Shown in pieces: positions 8,994-17,678 of a stretch of 64,000 bases of DNA; within the stretch, counting starts at the first letter, position 1; the number at the start of each line of letters is the position of its first letter. The stretch spans positions 1 to 64,000 of the forward strand of contig NZ_QBKG01000007.1 of the NCBI RefSeq assembly GCF_003054025.1, read 5' to 3'. The notes beneath the pieces were generated by a model that worked only from the letters and a program-made list of their open reading frames with translations, searched no databases and was not told the DNA's origin. Source of the DNA: Capnocytophaga leadbetteri. GTDB lineage: Bacteria > Bacteroidota > Bacteroidia > Flavobacteriales > Flavobacteriaceae. The position numbers were made by a program, and so were the translations under genes.

Positions 8994-9022
8994 GCTTTTT
9001 ATAAATATAGTTTGTATCTTTG
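8991..9022 (+). promoter_or_regulatory. Promoter for the phosphoribosyltransferase-transporter pair
   Basis: TTTG at 8991-8994 and TATCTTTG at 9015-9022 with a 20-base spacer, 30 bases before the start codon. Confidence 0.72.
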
Positions 9023-9052
9023 GCGCGTTGTTTTAACAAAATTATTTAGACG

Positions 9053-9553
9053 ATGACTCAGATACTAAACCATCTTGATATTGAACGTAAAATAAAGCGT
9101 ATCGCTTATCAGATATACGAAAACCACTTAAATGAAGAAGAGATTGTACTGGCAGGGATTAATGGCAATGGCTTTATCTTCGCTGAGAAACTCAACGAGG
9201 TACTGGCTACCATTGCCCCTCTGAAAGTAACCCTCTGCAAGGTGATGATGGATAAGAAAAATCCATTGGCTGGTATTACTACTTCAGTACCCCCTGAAGC
9301 ATATACCCATAAGTCGGTGATAGTGGTAGACGATGTACTCAATTCTGGTCTTACCCTTATTTATGGGGTGAAACACTTCTTAGAAGTACCTCTTAAACAG
9401 CTTACTACGGCTGTTTTGGTGAATAGAAACCACAAGAAATATCCTATAAAAGCAGATTTTAAAGGTATTTCGCTCTCTACCTCACTACAAGAACATATAT
9501 CAGTGGTTTTTGAGGAAGGGAACTACTCGGTAAATTTGTCAATGACAAATTAA
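9053..9553 (+). CDS. Phosphoribosyltransferase, PyrR-like
   Basis: A 166-residue type I phosphoribosyltransferase. The PRPP-binding loop is clear at VIVVDDVLNSGLTL (about residues 89-102), and IVLAGINGNGFIFAEKL near 31-47 matches the N-terminal beta-alpha unit. PyrR-like proteins act as uracil phosphoribosyltransferases or pyrimidine regulators, but nothing nearby belongs to pyrimidine metabolism, so the substrate is open. The SLC13 transporter starts 23 bases downstream, suggesting co-transcription. Confidence 0.75.
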   Translation: MTQILNHLDIERKIKRIAYQIYENHLNEEEIVLAGINGNGFIFAEKLNEVLATIAPLKVTLCKVMMDKKNPLAGITTSVPPEAYTHKSVIVVDDVLNSGLTLIYGVKHFLEVPLKQLTTAVLVNRNHKKYPIKADFKGISLSTSLQEHISVVFEEGNYSVNLSMTN

Positions 9554-9576
9554 GGAATTAGCAAATCTGTAAAATT

Positions 9577-11439
9577 ATGTACGCTACCCTTATTATATTA
9601 CTCGTTTCATCGCTGCTCTTTATGAGTGGTAAGGTGCGCTCTGACTTAGTAGCGATGTGCTCTTTGGTGTTATTGGTATTATTGGGTATTCTTTCGCCTG
9701 AAGAGGCTTTGTCGGGCTTTTCTGACAAGGTGGTAGTGATGATGATAGGGTTATTCGTAGTAGGAGGGGCTATTTTTCAGACAGGGTTAGCTAAAATGAT
9801 AAGTAGCAAAATACTCCGTTTGGCAGGTGATAGCGAAGTGAAACTACTGATATTAGTAATGCTCGTAACGGCTTTTATAGGGGCTTTCGTTAGCAATACA
9901 GGTACTGTAGCCCTTATGATGCCTATAGTAGTTAGTATGGCTATGAGCGGTAATATCAACAGTAGCCGACTGCTGATGCCTATGGCTTTTGCCAGCAGTA
10001 TGGGCGGAATGATGACTCTTATCGGTACACCTCCTAACTTGGTAATAGAGGGGGAGCTAGTGAAAAACGGTTATGAAAAACTTACTTTCTTTTCATTTAC
10101 TCCTGTGGGCATCATCTGCCTTATAGTGGGTTTGTTGGTACTTATACCCGCCAGCAAATTTTTCCTCTCAAAGAAAGGAACTTCAAAATCAGATACTAAA
10201 AAAGGAGGTAAATCGCTTAATGATTTGGTGGGCGAATACCAGCTTTCTAAAAACTTATATAGAGTATTAGTGTCTGAAAAGTCGCTTTTTAGAGGGAAAA
10301 CCCTCAAAGAGATAAACCTATCGCAGCGATACCACATTTCGGTATTAGAGATTAGGCGGAAATCGACTACTAACAATCCGTTTTTTAAGACAGGCACGCA
10401 AGAGGTGGTAAATGCTGATACGGTAATAAATGAAGGTGATATACTGTATTTGCGCGGTGAGTTTGAGGCAATAGAACAGATGAATGCTGAAAATCATTTG
10501 AGTTTTTTAGATGCCCATCACCCTGAACAGCGTTTGCCTAACGAACTTCATTTTCACGATATAGGCATAGCAGAACTGCTAATTATGCCCGCTTCAAAAC
10601 TTGTAAATTCGCCTATAAAAGACAGTAAGCTACGTGAACACTTTGGGCTGAATATATTGGGTATTCAGCGTAAAGATAGCTATATACTTCAGAATTTGAA
10701 AGATGAGAAGATGCACGCAGGCGACATCTTATTAGTACAAGGTACTTGGGAACATATTGCTAAGCTTGATGCCGAGCGCAGTCAGCTGGTAGTATTAGGG
10801 CAACCATTAGTAGAAGCCTCTAAGGTAACCTTGACGCACAAAGCCCCTATAGCTGCCCTTATAATGGTAGCAATGGTGGTGGCGATGATGTTTGACTTTA
10901 TACCGATAGCCCCTGTAACGGCAGTGCTTATCGCCTCGTTACTAATGGTTATCTCTGGAGCCCTGCGCAATATAGAAGCTGCTTATAAAACTATTAACTG
11001 GGAGAGTATTGTATTGATTGCTGGTATGCTGCCTATGGCATTAGCTTTAGAAAAGACAGGCGTTTCGGCATTAGTATCTAATACTTTAGTGAGCAGTCTG
11101 GGCGATAAGAGTCCGTATATACTCTTGGCAGGAGTGTATTTCACCACTTCGCTAATGACGATGTTTATCAGCAATACGGCTACTGCAGTACTTTTGGCTC
11201 CTATCGCTATGAAAACAGCTATATCATTAGGTTTACAGCCTCAGCCTTTTCTGTTTGCGGTGGCTGTAGGGGCGAGTATGTGTTTTGCTTCGCCTTTTTC
11301 AACTCCGCCTAATGCCTTAGTGATGTCGGCAGGGCGATATACTTTTATAGATTATGTGAAAGTGGGGCTTCCGCTACAAATTATAATGGGAGTAGTAATG
11401 GTATTAGTATTGCCGCTGTTATTTCCGTTTCACCACTAA
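9577..11439 (+). CDS. SLC13/DASS-family anion transporter with two RCK_C domains
   Basis: A 620-residue inner-membrane permease of the divalent anion:sodium symporter superfamily. Paired transport halves are split by a soluble insert: residues about 1-200 and 410-620 carry the helices (FVSNTGTVALMMPIV near 108, GTPPNLVIEG near 150, FISNTATAVLLAPIAM near 530, SPFSTPPNALVMSAG near 572), while about 210-400 hold two TrkA-C (RCK_C) domains typical of the YfbS-like branch. The two SNT motifs are the sodium/anion sites of the family. The substrate (sulfate, dicarboxylate or other) cannot be read from sequence. Confidence 0.85.
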   Translation: MYATLIILLVSSLLFMSGKVRSDLVAMCSLVLLVLLGILSPEEALSGFSDKVVVMMIGLFVVGGAIFQTGLAKMISSKILRLAGDSEVKLLILVMLVTAFIGAFVSNTGTVALMMPIVVSMAMSGNINSSRLLMPMAFASSMGGMMTLIGTPPNLVIEGELVKNGYEKLTFFSFTPVGIICLIVGLLVLIPASKFFLSKKGTSKSDTKKGGKSLNDLVGEYQLSKNLYRVLVSEKSLFRGKTLKEINLSQRYHISVLEIRRKSTTNNPFFKTGTQEVVNADTVINEGDILYLRGEFEAIEQMNAENHLSFLDAHHPEQRLPNELHFHDIGIAELLIMPASKLVNSPIKDSKLREHFGLNILGIQRKDSYILQNLKDEKMHAGDILLVQGTWEHIAKLDAERSQLVVLGQPLVEASKVTLTHKAPIAALIMVAMVVAMMFDFIPIAPVTAVLIASLLMVISGALRNIEAAYKTINWESIVLIAGMLPMALALEKTGVSALVSNTLVSSLGDKSPYILLAGVYFTTSLMTMFISNTATAVLLAPIAMKTAISLGLQPQPFLFAVAVGASMCFASPFSTPPNALVMSAGRYTFIDYVKVGLPLQIIMGVVMVLVLPLLFPFHH

Positions 11440-11465
11440 AATTTTTATATACCGATAAAAAGTTG

Positions 11466-11473
11466 TATCTTTG
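11466..11473 (+). promoter_or_regulatory. -7 promoter box for the small membrane protein gene
   Basis: TATCTTTG, followed by GCGCC, 22 bases before the ATG. No clear -33 TTTG. Confidence 0.6.
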
Positions 11474-11495
11474 CGCCAAATTTTAAAAGTAAAGA

Positions 11496-11771
11496 ATGAA
11501 AAAAAGAATTTCAGATTATTTATTTGACGTATCAAAATACGTATTGGCGGGGGTATTTATTGCACCTCTTTTTAATGCTAATGTTTGTGATGGAGGAGCT
11601 TTTTGGTTAGCTGCTGTTTTTGCAGTGATAGCTCTGTTAGTATCGTTGTTTTTTTCTAAGCAGAAAAAGGGAGGTATGAATAAGCATAATAACAGCCGTC
11701 CTAACAACAAAAACAATCGTCCTAATAAAAATAACAACAATAAGAATAACGCACCTCAAGCCAAAGCGTAA
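11496..11771 (+). CDS. Small membrane protein with Asn-rich tail, DUF6722-like
   Basis: A 91-residue protein with two hydrophobic segments (about 14-30 and 38-54) followed by a low-complexity Asn/Lys tail. The start MKKRISDYLFDVSKYVLAGV resembles a Bacteroidota family I recall as DUF6722; the match is from memory. It is preceded by its own promoter and followed 15 bases later by the cysteine desulfurase gene. The tail probably faces the cytoplasm and may bind nucleic acid or be unstructured. Role unknown. Confidence 0.6.
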   Translation: MKKRISDYLFDVSKYVLAGVFIAPLFNANVCDGGAFWLAAVFAVIALLVSLFFSKQKKGGMNKHNNSRPNNKNNRPNKNNNNKNNAPQAKA

Positions 11772-11786
11772 TAATTTCTTAGCCCG

Positions 11787-12938
11787 ATGAACATTTATTT
11801 TGACAATGCTGCTACAACTCCTCTTTACCCAGAGGTACTCGCCCAGATGACAGAAGTATTGCAACATACTTATGGCAATCCGTCATCGACCCATGCTTTT
11901 GGGCGCAGTGCAAAGGTACTGATAGAGGGGACGCGCAAACGTATAAGCAAATGGCTAAACGCACAACCTTCAGAGCTTATTTTTACCTCTGGAGGTACAG
12001 AGGCTAACAACTTGATATTGAGAGGTTGTATTCGCGATTTAGGTGTGCAAGTAGTTATTACTACCACTATAGAGCACCACGCGGTGCTGCATACGCTTGA
12101 AGCATTGGCAAAAGAATATCCTATAAAAGTAGTCTATTTACCCCTTACTGATAAGGGAGAGATACAGCTCTCAGACTTAGAAGCTGCCTTAGCACAACAC
12201 GCTACACAGAAAGTATTGGTTAGCCTGATGCACCTCAATAATGAAATAGGTAATATATTGCCTATAGAGCGCGTAGCAATGCTTTGCAAGGCATATAAGG
12301 CTTATTTTCACTCAGATACTGTTCAGTCGGTAGGGCATTATCCTATAGATTTGCAGCAGATACCGGTGGATTTTATTACTGCTTCAGCCCATAAATTTCA
12401 CGGGCCTAAAGGAGTGGGGTTTGCCTTTATACGCAAGGGTATCACTCTACACCCTCTGATATATGGAGGCGCACAAGAGAAAGGGCTAAGGGCAGGTACA
12501 GAGTCCTTGCACAATATAGTAGGAATGGCTGCGGCTCTCACCCAATCGTGCGAGAAGATGGAAGAGACCACCCATAAGGTAAGGCAGTTGAAGCAGTATT
12601 TGATAGAAGAAATACAACAACATTTTGCAGAGGCTGTTTTTAATGGATGTTCAGCAGAAGGGGAAGAAAAAGCCTCTTACCTTATTGTAAATGTAGGATT
12701 TCCGTCGCTGAAAGAGAAGAATGATACCTTGCTGTTTGAGTTAGACCTAAAAGGAGTAGCTTGTTCTAAAGGGAGTGCTTGCCAGAGTGGTAGCGTGCAA
12801 ACCTCGCACGTGCTATCGGCTTTTCTTCCTAAAGAGCAATTGCAGTATCCCTCATTACGACTCTCGCTTTCGCACTTCAACACAAGGGAAGAGATAGATA
12901 TTTTTATAAAAATATTAAGAGAAATAGGAGGACGCTAA
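11787..12938 (+). CDS. Cysteine desulfurase, NifS/IscS-like
   Basis: A pyridoxal-phosphate enzyme that removes sulfur from cysteine for Fe-S clusters or thiolation. 383 residues. Signatures: YFDNAATTPLYPEV at residues 4-17, TSGGTEANNLIL near 68, the PLP lysine in ASAHKFHGPKGVGF near 200, and a catalytic-cysteine loop near 330 (GVACSKGSACQSGS). No scaffold (iscU) or regulator lies nearby, so it may be a housekeeping or stand-alone enzyme. A DUF349 gene follows after 150 bases. Confidence 0.9.
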   Translation: MNIYFDNAATTPLYPEVLAQMTEVLQHTYGNPSSTHAFGRSAKVLIEGTRKRISKWLNAQPSELIFTSGGTEANNLILRGCIRDLGVQVVITTTIEHHAVLHTLEALAKEYPIKVVYLPLTDKGEIQLSDLEAALAQHATQKVLVSLMHLNNEIGNILPIERVAMLCKAYKAYFHSDTVQSVGHYPIDLQQIPVDFITASAHKFHGPKGVGFAFIRKGITLHPLIYGGAQEKGLRAGTESLHNIVGMAAALTQSCEKMEETTHKVRQLKQYLIEEIQQHFAEAVFNGCSAEGEEKASYLIVNVGFPSLKEKNDTLLFELDLKGVACSKGSACQSGSVQTSHVLSAFLPKEQLQYPSLRLSLSHFNTREEIDIFIKILREIGGR

Positions 12939-13091
12939 AAAATATTTGTATTGCTTATGGTTTGATTTTTAGAGAGTTATGTGATGCTCGCTGAAAAATA
13001 ATAAAAATAAATACAAAAAATATTAGGAGTTTCAATATATTGTTGTAATTTAGTAGCGTTTTTTAATAATCGTTAGTATAAAATCTTAGCT

Positions 13092-14909
13092 ATGTCAGAG
13101 GAAAAAAATACTTTGCCCGTAGAGGAAAATGGTTTAGAAGAAACTTCATTGGTGAACTATGAAGCTATGTCATTGAGTGAACTTACCAAAGAGTTGAAAA
13201 AGTTGCTCCATACCGATAAAATTCAGTCTATCAGACGCTCTGTAGAGTCAATACGAGAAGAGTTTGATAGGAAATATGAGGCACTCGTAGAAGAAAAAAG
13301 AGATGAGTACCTTAGCGAAGGGGGAGAACCCTACGAATTTGAGTATGAAAATCCTGTGTATAAAGAATTTTATACGGCTTTTAACGAATATCGCGAAAAG
13401 CGCAATCAGTATCATAAGGAATTAGAAAAGTCGTACAAAGAAAACCTCGAAAAACGTAAGGAGATTATAGAAGAGCTTAAAAATCTCATCAATGTAGAGG
13501 AGCATATAGGTACTACCTTTAAGCAATTTCAGCAATTACAAGAGCGTTGGCGCAAAGCGGGGGCTGTATCAAATGCTGAGTATGAAGATTTGTGGAATAC
13601 CTATCACCACCACGTGGAGAACTTTTATGACTTTATCCACTTAAGTAAAGACCTACGCGATATAGATTTTAAGCGAAATTTAGAAGAGAAACAAAAGATT
13701 ATTCAGCGTGCTGAAGAGTTAGTAAAAGATGATGTAGATGCGCTTCTGGCTTCGCGTGAGCTACAAGTACTGCACCGCGTGTGGAAAGAGGAAATAGGCC
13801 CTGTAGATAAAGAGCACCGTGAATCTATCTGGCAACGCTTTAGCGAACTGACCAAACAGATACACGATAAACGTCAGTTCTACCTAAAGAATTTGGATAA
13901 GATATACGAGGAAAATGCGAAGAAGAAAAACGATATTATAGCTCGTATAAAGGCTATTAGCGAAAAGGAAGTTACCTCGCACAATACTTGGAAACAACTC
14001 ACTAAACAGGTAGAAGAGTTACGTCAATCGTTCCTAAATATAGGTAAAGTGCCTTTAGCCCAAGCCGATGAGGTATGGAAAGCATTTAATGTAGCTTTAC
14101 GCTCTTTCAATAAGAAGAAGAATTTGTTCTACAAGACTCTTAAGAAAGAACAACAAGATAACCTGACTAAAAAAATGGCTTTAGTAGAAATAGCTAAAGC
14201 TAACCAAGATAGTACTGATTGGGAAAACACTACCGATCTGATGAAAAATATTCAGAAAGAGTGGAAAGAAATAGGTAGCGTGCCGCTTAAGAACACTGAA
14301 AAGATATGGAAGGAGTTCAAAAAAGCGTGTGATACGTATTTCTCTCGCTATGCAGAGGCTGTACAAGCCACTAAGAATAAGGCAACAGACGATTTGCAAC
14401 GAAAGAAAGAGTTTTTAGACAAGCTAAAAGAGTATCAATTAGGCACTGATAGAGAAAAAGAAATAGAGACCTTACAACAATTTGTAAATCAGTGGAATGA
14501 GATAGGTAATAGCACCTATTCAAAGAAATCGATAGACCTTAAGTTCCACAAGATTATAGATGCGCTCTATAAAAAACTTAACTTTGATAAGCAGGAAATA
14601 GAGATTATTAAGTACAACAATAAGTTAGAACGACTTATTAATGACGATAATGAAAACTCGCTTAACAATGAGGTGCTCTTTGTGAAACGCCGTATAGATG
14701 AGATTAAATCGGAGGTACTACAGTTAGAGAATAATCTGGCTTTCTTTGGAAAAATAGATGAGAAAAACCCATTGGTACGCGATGTGGTTAAGAACATTCA
14801 CAACCAAAAAGAAAACCTCAAAACTTGGGAGAACAAGCTGCGCGAACTGAAGAACTTGCAGAAGACACAGCAAGCAGAAGACACAGCCTCGCAAGAAGAA
14901 AAAGAATAG
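13092..14909 (+). CDS. DUF349 repeat protein, coiled coil
   Basis: A 605-residue, highly charged, mostly helical protein with repeated units of about 75 residues. Each has a W-x-x-A/I-G core, for example RWRKAGAVSNAEYEDLW, WKEEIGPVDKEHRESIW and EWKEIGSVPLKNTEKIW. This is the DUF349 repeat found throughout Bacteroidota. No signal peptide, so cytosolic. Function is not established. A strong terminator at 14930-14961 closes the transcript. Confidence 0.85.
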   Translation: MSEEKNTLPVEENGLEETSLVNYEAMSLSELTKELKKLLHTDKIQSIRRSVESIREEFDRKYEALVEEKRDEYLSEGGEPYEFEYENPVYKEFYTAFNEYREKRNQYHKELEKSYKENLEKRKEIIEELKNLINVEEHIGTTFKQFQQLQERWRKAGAVSNAEYEDLWNTYHHHVENFYDFIHLSKDLRDIDFKRNLEEKQKIIQRAEELVKDDVDALLASRELQVLHRVWKEEIGPVDKEHRESIWQRFSELTKQIHDKRQFYLKNLDKIYEENAKKKNDIIARIKAISEKEVTSHNTWKQLTKQVEELRQSFLNIGKVPLAQADEVWKAFNVALRSFNKKKNLFYKTLKKEQQDNLTKKMALVEIAKANQDSTDWENTTDLMKNIQKEWKEIGSVPLKNTEKIWKEFKKACDTYFSRYAEAVQATKNKATDDLQRKKEFLDKLKEYQLGTDREKEIETLQQFVNQWNEIGNSTYSKKSIDLKFHKIIDALYKKLNFDKQEIEIIKYNNKLERLINDDNENSLNNEVLFVKRRIDEIKSEVLQLENNLAFFGKIDEKNPLVRDVVKNIHNQKENLKTWENKLRELKNLQKTQQAEDTASQEEKE

Positions 14910-14929
14910 TTAATTGTTTTCATAGATTG

Positions 14930-14962
14930 AAAAGAGGTTATAGTTTTTTGTAACCTCTTTTT
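14930..14962 (+). terminator. Intrinsic terminator after the DUF349 gene
   Basis: An 11-bp perfect stem (14930-14940 with 14951-14961), 10-base loop, followed by T residues. Confidence 0.8.
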
Positions 14963-14976
14963 AGCATTTTAGAAAG

Positions 14977-15561
14977 ATGAAATTAGTATTTGCTACCCAT
15001 AATATTCATAAGCTGGAAGAAATTCAAGCCTTATTGCCTCAAACAATAGAGCTACTAAGCCTAAGTGATATAGGTTGTAATGAGGAGATAGCAGAAACAG
15101 CAGCTACCATAGAAGGGAATGCCCTATTAAAAGCTCAGTATGTGAAAAAACACTATCATTATGATGTGTTTGCTGATGATACAGGTTTGGAAGTGACAGC
15201 TTTAGGGGGGGCGCCAGGGGTATTTTCGGCACGCTATGCAGGTGCACAAAAGAGTGATATTGACAATATGGCACTACTGCTGAAAAATATGGAAGCCCAA
15301 CAGGACAGAAGTGCCCATTTTAAAACAGTTATCGCTTTATGTATGGGTGATGAAGTACGTACTTTTGAAGGGATAGCCAAAGGGCATATTACAAAAGAGC
15401 CTGTAGGTACTAATGGATTTGGCTACGACCCTATCTTTGTGCCAGAAGGCTATTCGCAGACCTTTGCAGAGCTTTCGGCAGCCGAGAAAAACCGCATAAG
15501 TCATCGCGCTAAAGCTTTTGGAAAACTGATTGAGGCATTGGGAGAGTTGTCATCTAATTGA
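14977..15561 (+). CDS. rdgB: XTP/dITP diphosphatase (non-canonical purine NTP pyrophosphatase)
   Basis: Hydrolyses ITP, dITP and XTP to monophosphates, keeping deaminated purines out of nucleic acids. 194 residues, the usual length. Motifs: [14 protein letters not shown] at the start, [25 protein letters not shown] near 68-92 (catalytic Asp pair), [15 protein letters not shown] near 147 and [16 protein letters not shown] near 168. The ABC ATPase ATG is 26 bases after its stop, so they may be co-transcribed. Confidence 0.95.
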   Translation: MKLVFATHNIHKLEEIQALLPQTIELLSLSDIGCNEEIAETAATIEGNALLKAQYVKKHYHYDVFADDTGLEVTALGGAPGVFSARYAGAQKSDIDNMALLLKNMEAQQDRSAHFKTVIALCMGDEVRTFEGIAKGHITKEPVGTNGFGYDPIFVPEGYSQTFAELSAAEKNRISHRAKAFGKLIEALGELSSN

Positions 15562-15587
15562 TTATAACCAAAAAAACACTAATAAAA

Positions 15588-16271
15588 ATGAGTCTATTAG
15601 AGATAAAAGATATTAAACGCGACTTTAGATTAGGGTCAGAGGTGCTACACGTGCTAAAAGGTATTAATTTAACTATCGAAAAAGGCGAGTATGTAGCACT
15701 GATGGGGCCATCGGGGTCAGGGAAATCGACTTTGATGAATATATTAGGTTGCTTAGATACGCCTACTTCAGGAGAATATATACTCAATGGGAAAGATGTG
15801 AGCAAAATGAGCGATGCTGAATTGGCTGACATTCGCAATAAAGAAATAGGATTTGTATTTCAGACCTTTAACCTAATGCCACGTACTACCGCTTTAGATA
15901 ATGTAGCCTTGCCGATGGTATATGCAGGGGTGAATCGTGAAAAGCGACACGAACGCGCTAAAGAAGTGCTTAAAATGGTGGGCTTGGAAGACCGAATGCT
16001 ACACAAACCTAATGAACTATCAGGGGGGCAACGACAGCGGGTAGCTGTGGCAAGAGCATTAGTAAATCACCCTTCTATTATTTTGGCTGATGAGCCTACT
16101 GGAAATCTTGACTCAAAAACTTCTTATGAAATAATGAATCTTTTTGATGAGATTTATCAGAAAGGTAATACAGTTATATTGGTAACCCATGAAGAAGATA
16201 TAGCCCAATATGCACATCGTATTATCCGGCTAAAAGACGGGCTAATAGAAACTGATAACGCAAAAAACTGA
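15588..16271 (+). CDS. ABC transporter ATP-binding protein, LolD/MacB type
   Basis: The nucleotide-binding subunit of an ABC exporter of the lipoprotein-release or MacB class. I use the ATG at 15588 ([13 protein letters not shown]), not an upstream TTG at 15558 that adds ten poor residues. Walker [10 protein letters not shown] near 42-50, signature [15 protein letters not shown] near 141 and Walker [14 protein letters not shown] near 161 are intact, so it should be active. The cognate FtsX-like permease is not in the window. It ends by overlapping the next ATG by one base. Confidence 0.88.
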   Translation: MSLLEIKDIKRDFRLGSEVLHVLKGINLTIEKGEYVALMGPSGSGKSTLMNILGCLDTPTSGEYILNGKDVSKMSDAELADIRNKEIGFVFQTFNLMPRTTALDNVALPMVYAGVNREKRHERAKEVLKMVGLEDRMLHKPNELSGGQRQRVAVARALVNHPSIILADEPTGNLDSKTSYEIMNLFDEIYQKGNTVILVTHEEDIAQYAHRIIRLKDGLIETDNAKN

Positions 16272-17125
16272 TGAACTTTGGAATTATTATCCCTGCTTAT
16301 AACGAAGAAAAGAGTATTGTACTTACTCTGCAATCGCTTATAAATCAATCGTTTGTTCCTTATCAAATTATAGTAGTAGACGATGGTTCGACCGATAATA
16401 CAGCTCAGTTAGTAAGCGAAATGGCAGTTCAGCATCCTCAGATACAGTTAGTGCAACGCAAAGAGAAAGGAGAGCATCAGCCTGGGGCTAAAATAGTGCA
16501 AACATTTAACTTTGGACTTCCTTACCTCAAAAAAGAGGTAGATATTATCTGTAAGTATGATGCGGATTTGGTTTTTCCTGCTAATTACTTTGAGGTAATG
16601 AATATGCATTACACTGAAAATCAGCAGTTAGGGATGTATGGTGGTTTTTGCTATATAAAGCAAGGTGATGCTTGGGTACTTGAGAACCTTACTAATAAAG
16701 ACCACTTGCGCGGAGCAGTAAAATCGTATAGAAAAGCGTGTTTTGAGGCTATTGGTGGACTTAAAACAGCTATGGGGTGGGATACTGCAGACGAGCTTTT
16801 GGCACGTTACCACGGTTGGGAGGTACAGACTAATGAGAGTCTACAAGTAAAACACTTACGTCCTACAGGAGCAGGTTATAAAAGTAATGCTAAATATTTG
16901 CAAGGGAGTGTATTTTACCGACTTCGCTATGGTATAATTTTAACGCTACTTGCCGCAGCTAAATTAGCTATTAGAAAGCGCAGTTTAGCCCTATTTTTTG
17001 ATTATTTGAGAGGTTATTTGAAAACTAAAAGAGAACAACAACCCTATTTGCTTAGCGAAGAAGAGGGGAGATGGGTGAGAGATTATCGCTGGAGAGGTAT
17101 TGCAAAGAAAGTATATAAGAGCTGA
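16271..17125 (+). CDS. Family 2 glycosyltransferase
   Basis: A 284-residue GT-A fold enzyme transferring a sugar from a nucleotide donor. IIPAYNEEKSIVLTLQSL (residues 5-22) and VVDDGSTDNT (36-45) form the nucleotide site, and CKYDADLVFP near 95 holds the DxD metal motif. Residues around 215-235 (YRLRYGIILTLLAAAKLAI) could be a membrane-associated helix. The start overlaps the ABC ATPase stop (ATGA), implying coupled translation. Acceptor unknown; perhaps a cell-surface glycan. Confidence 0.85.
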   Translation: MNFGIIIPAYNEEKSIVLTLQSLINQSFVPYQIIVVDDGSTDNTAQLVSEMAVQHPQIQLVQRKEKGEHQPGAKIVQTFNFGLPYLKKEVDIICKYDADLVFPANYFEVMNMHYTENQQLGMYGGFCYIKQGDAWVLENLTNKDHLRGAVKSYRKACFEAIGGLKTAMGWDTADELLARYHGWEVQTNESLQVKHLRPTGAGYKSNAKYLQGSVFYRLRYGIILTLLAAAKLAIRKRSLALFFDYLRGYLKTKREQQPYLLSEEEGRWVRDYRWRGIAKKVYKS

Positions 17126-17150
17126 AAATAAAATAAAAATGAATGTACTA

Positions 17151-17181
17151 TTTGTCAATTCAAAAAAAAGTAGTACCTTTG
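17151..17181 (+). promoter_or_regulatory. Promoter for rplS
   Basis: TTTG at 17151-17154 and TACCTTTG at 17174-17181 with a 19-base spacer, a near-perfect match to the local consensus. Confidence 0.75.
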
Positions 17182-17186
17182 TCCCC

Positions 17187-17255
17187 GATTTGGAGTAACC
17201 TCTGGCGAGAGTCGTGAATGTTGCCCAATGATAACAATAATTTATCTAATTTTTT
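17187..17255 (+). promoter_or_regulatory. rplS 5' leader, possible ribosomal-protein leader RNA
   Basis: About 70 transcribed bases separate the promoter from the L19 start. They include a small perfect hairpin (CTCT-GGCG-AGAG, 17200-17211) in a GC-richer stretch unlike the AT-rich leaders of neighbouring genes. Autoregulatory leaders have been proposed for L19 in flavobacteria; I cannot verify the consensus here. Confidence 0.4.
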
Positions 17256-17603
17256 ATGGAACCACTATTAAAGTACGTACAAGACAACTTTATTGAGAAA
17301 AAAGATTTTCCTGATTTTTCAGCAGGTGATACTATCACTGTATACTATGAAATCAAGGAAGGAGACAAAAAACGTACTCAGTTTTTTAAAGGCGTAGTAA
17401 TTCAACGCAAAGGACACGGAGTAACAGCTACATTTACTATCCGCAAAATGTCAGGAACAGTAGGTGTAGAGCGTATATTCCCAGTGAATATGCCTGCTCT
17501 TCAAAAAATTGAAGTGAACAAGAAAGGTAAAGTAAGACGTGCTCGTATTTACTACTTTAGAGGACTTACAGGTAAGAAAGCTCGTATAAAAGAAGTTCGC
17601 TAA
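17256..17603 (+). CDS. rplS: 50S ribosomal protein L19
   Basis: A 115-residue large-subunit protein at the 30S-50S interface. Diagnostic stretches are FSAGDTITVYYEIKEG near 22-37, RTQFFKGVVIQRKG near 42-55, FTIRKMSGTVGVERIFP near 62-78 and KVRRARIYYFRGLTGKKARI near the end. It has its own promoter and a strong hairpin terminator, so it is a monocistronic unit with a structured leader. Confidence 0.97.
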   Translation: MEPLLKYVQDNFIEKKDFPDFSAGDTITVYYEIKEGDKKRTQFFKGVVIQRKGHGVTATFTIRKMSGTVGVERIFPVNMPALQKIEVNKKGKVRRARIYYFRGLTGKKARIKEVR

Positions 17604-17621
17604 TTAGTTAAATTATCTTAT

Positions 17622-17660
17622 AAAAGCAAAGAGTAAGGACTGCCTTCTCTTTGCTTTTTT
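17622..17660 (+). terminator. Intrinsic terminator after rplS
   Basis: A 12-bp perfect stem (17622-17633 with 17647-17658), 13-base loop, then T residues. Confidence 0.85.
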
Positions 17661-17678
17661 TGTAAAAGACTATATTAT

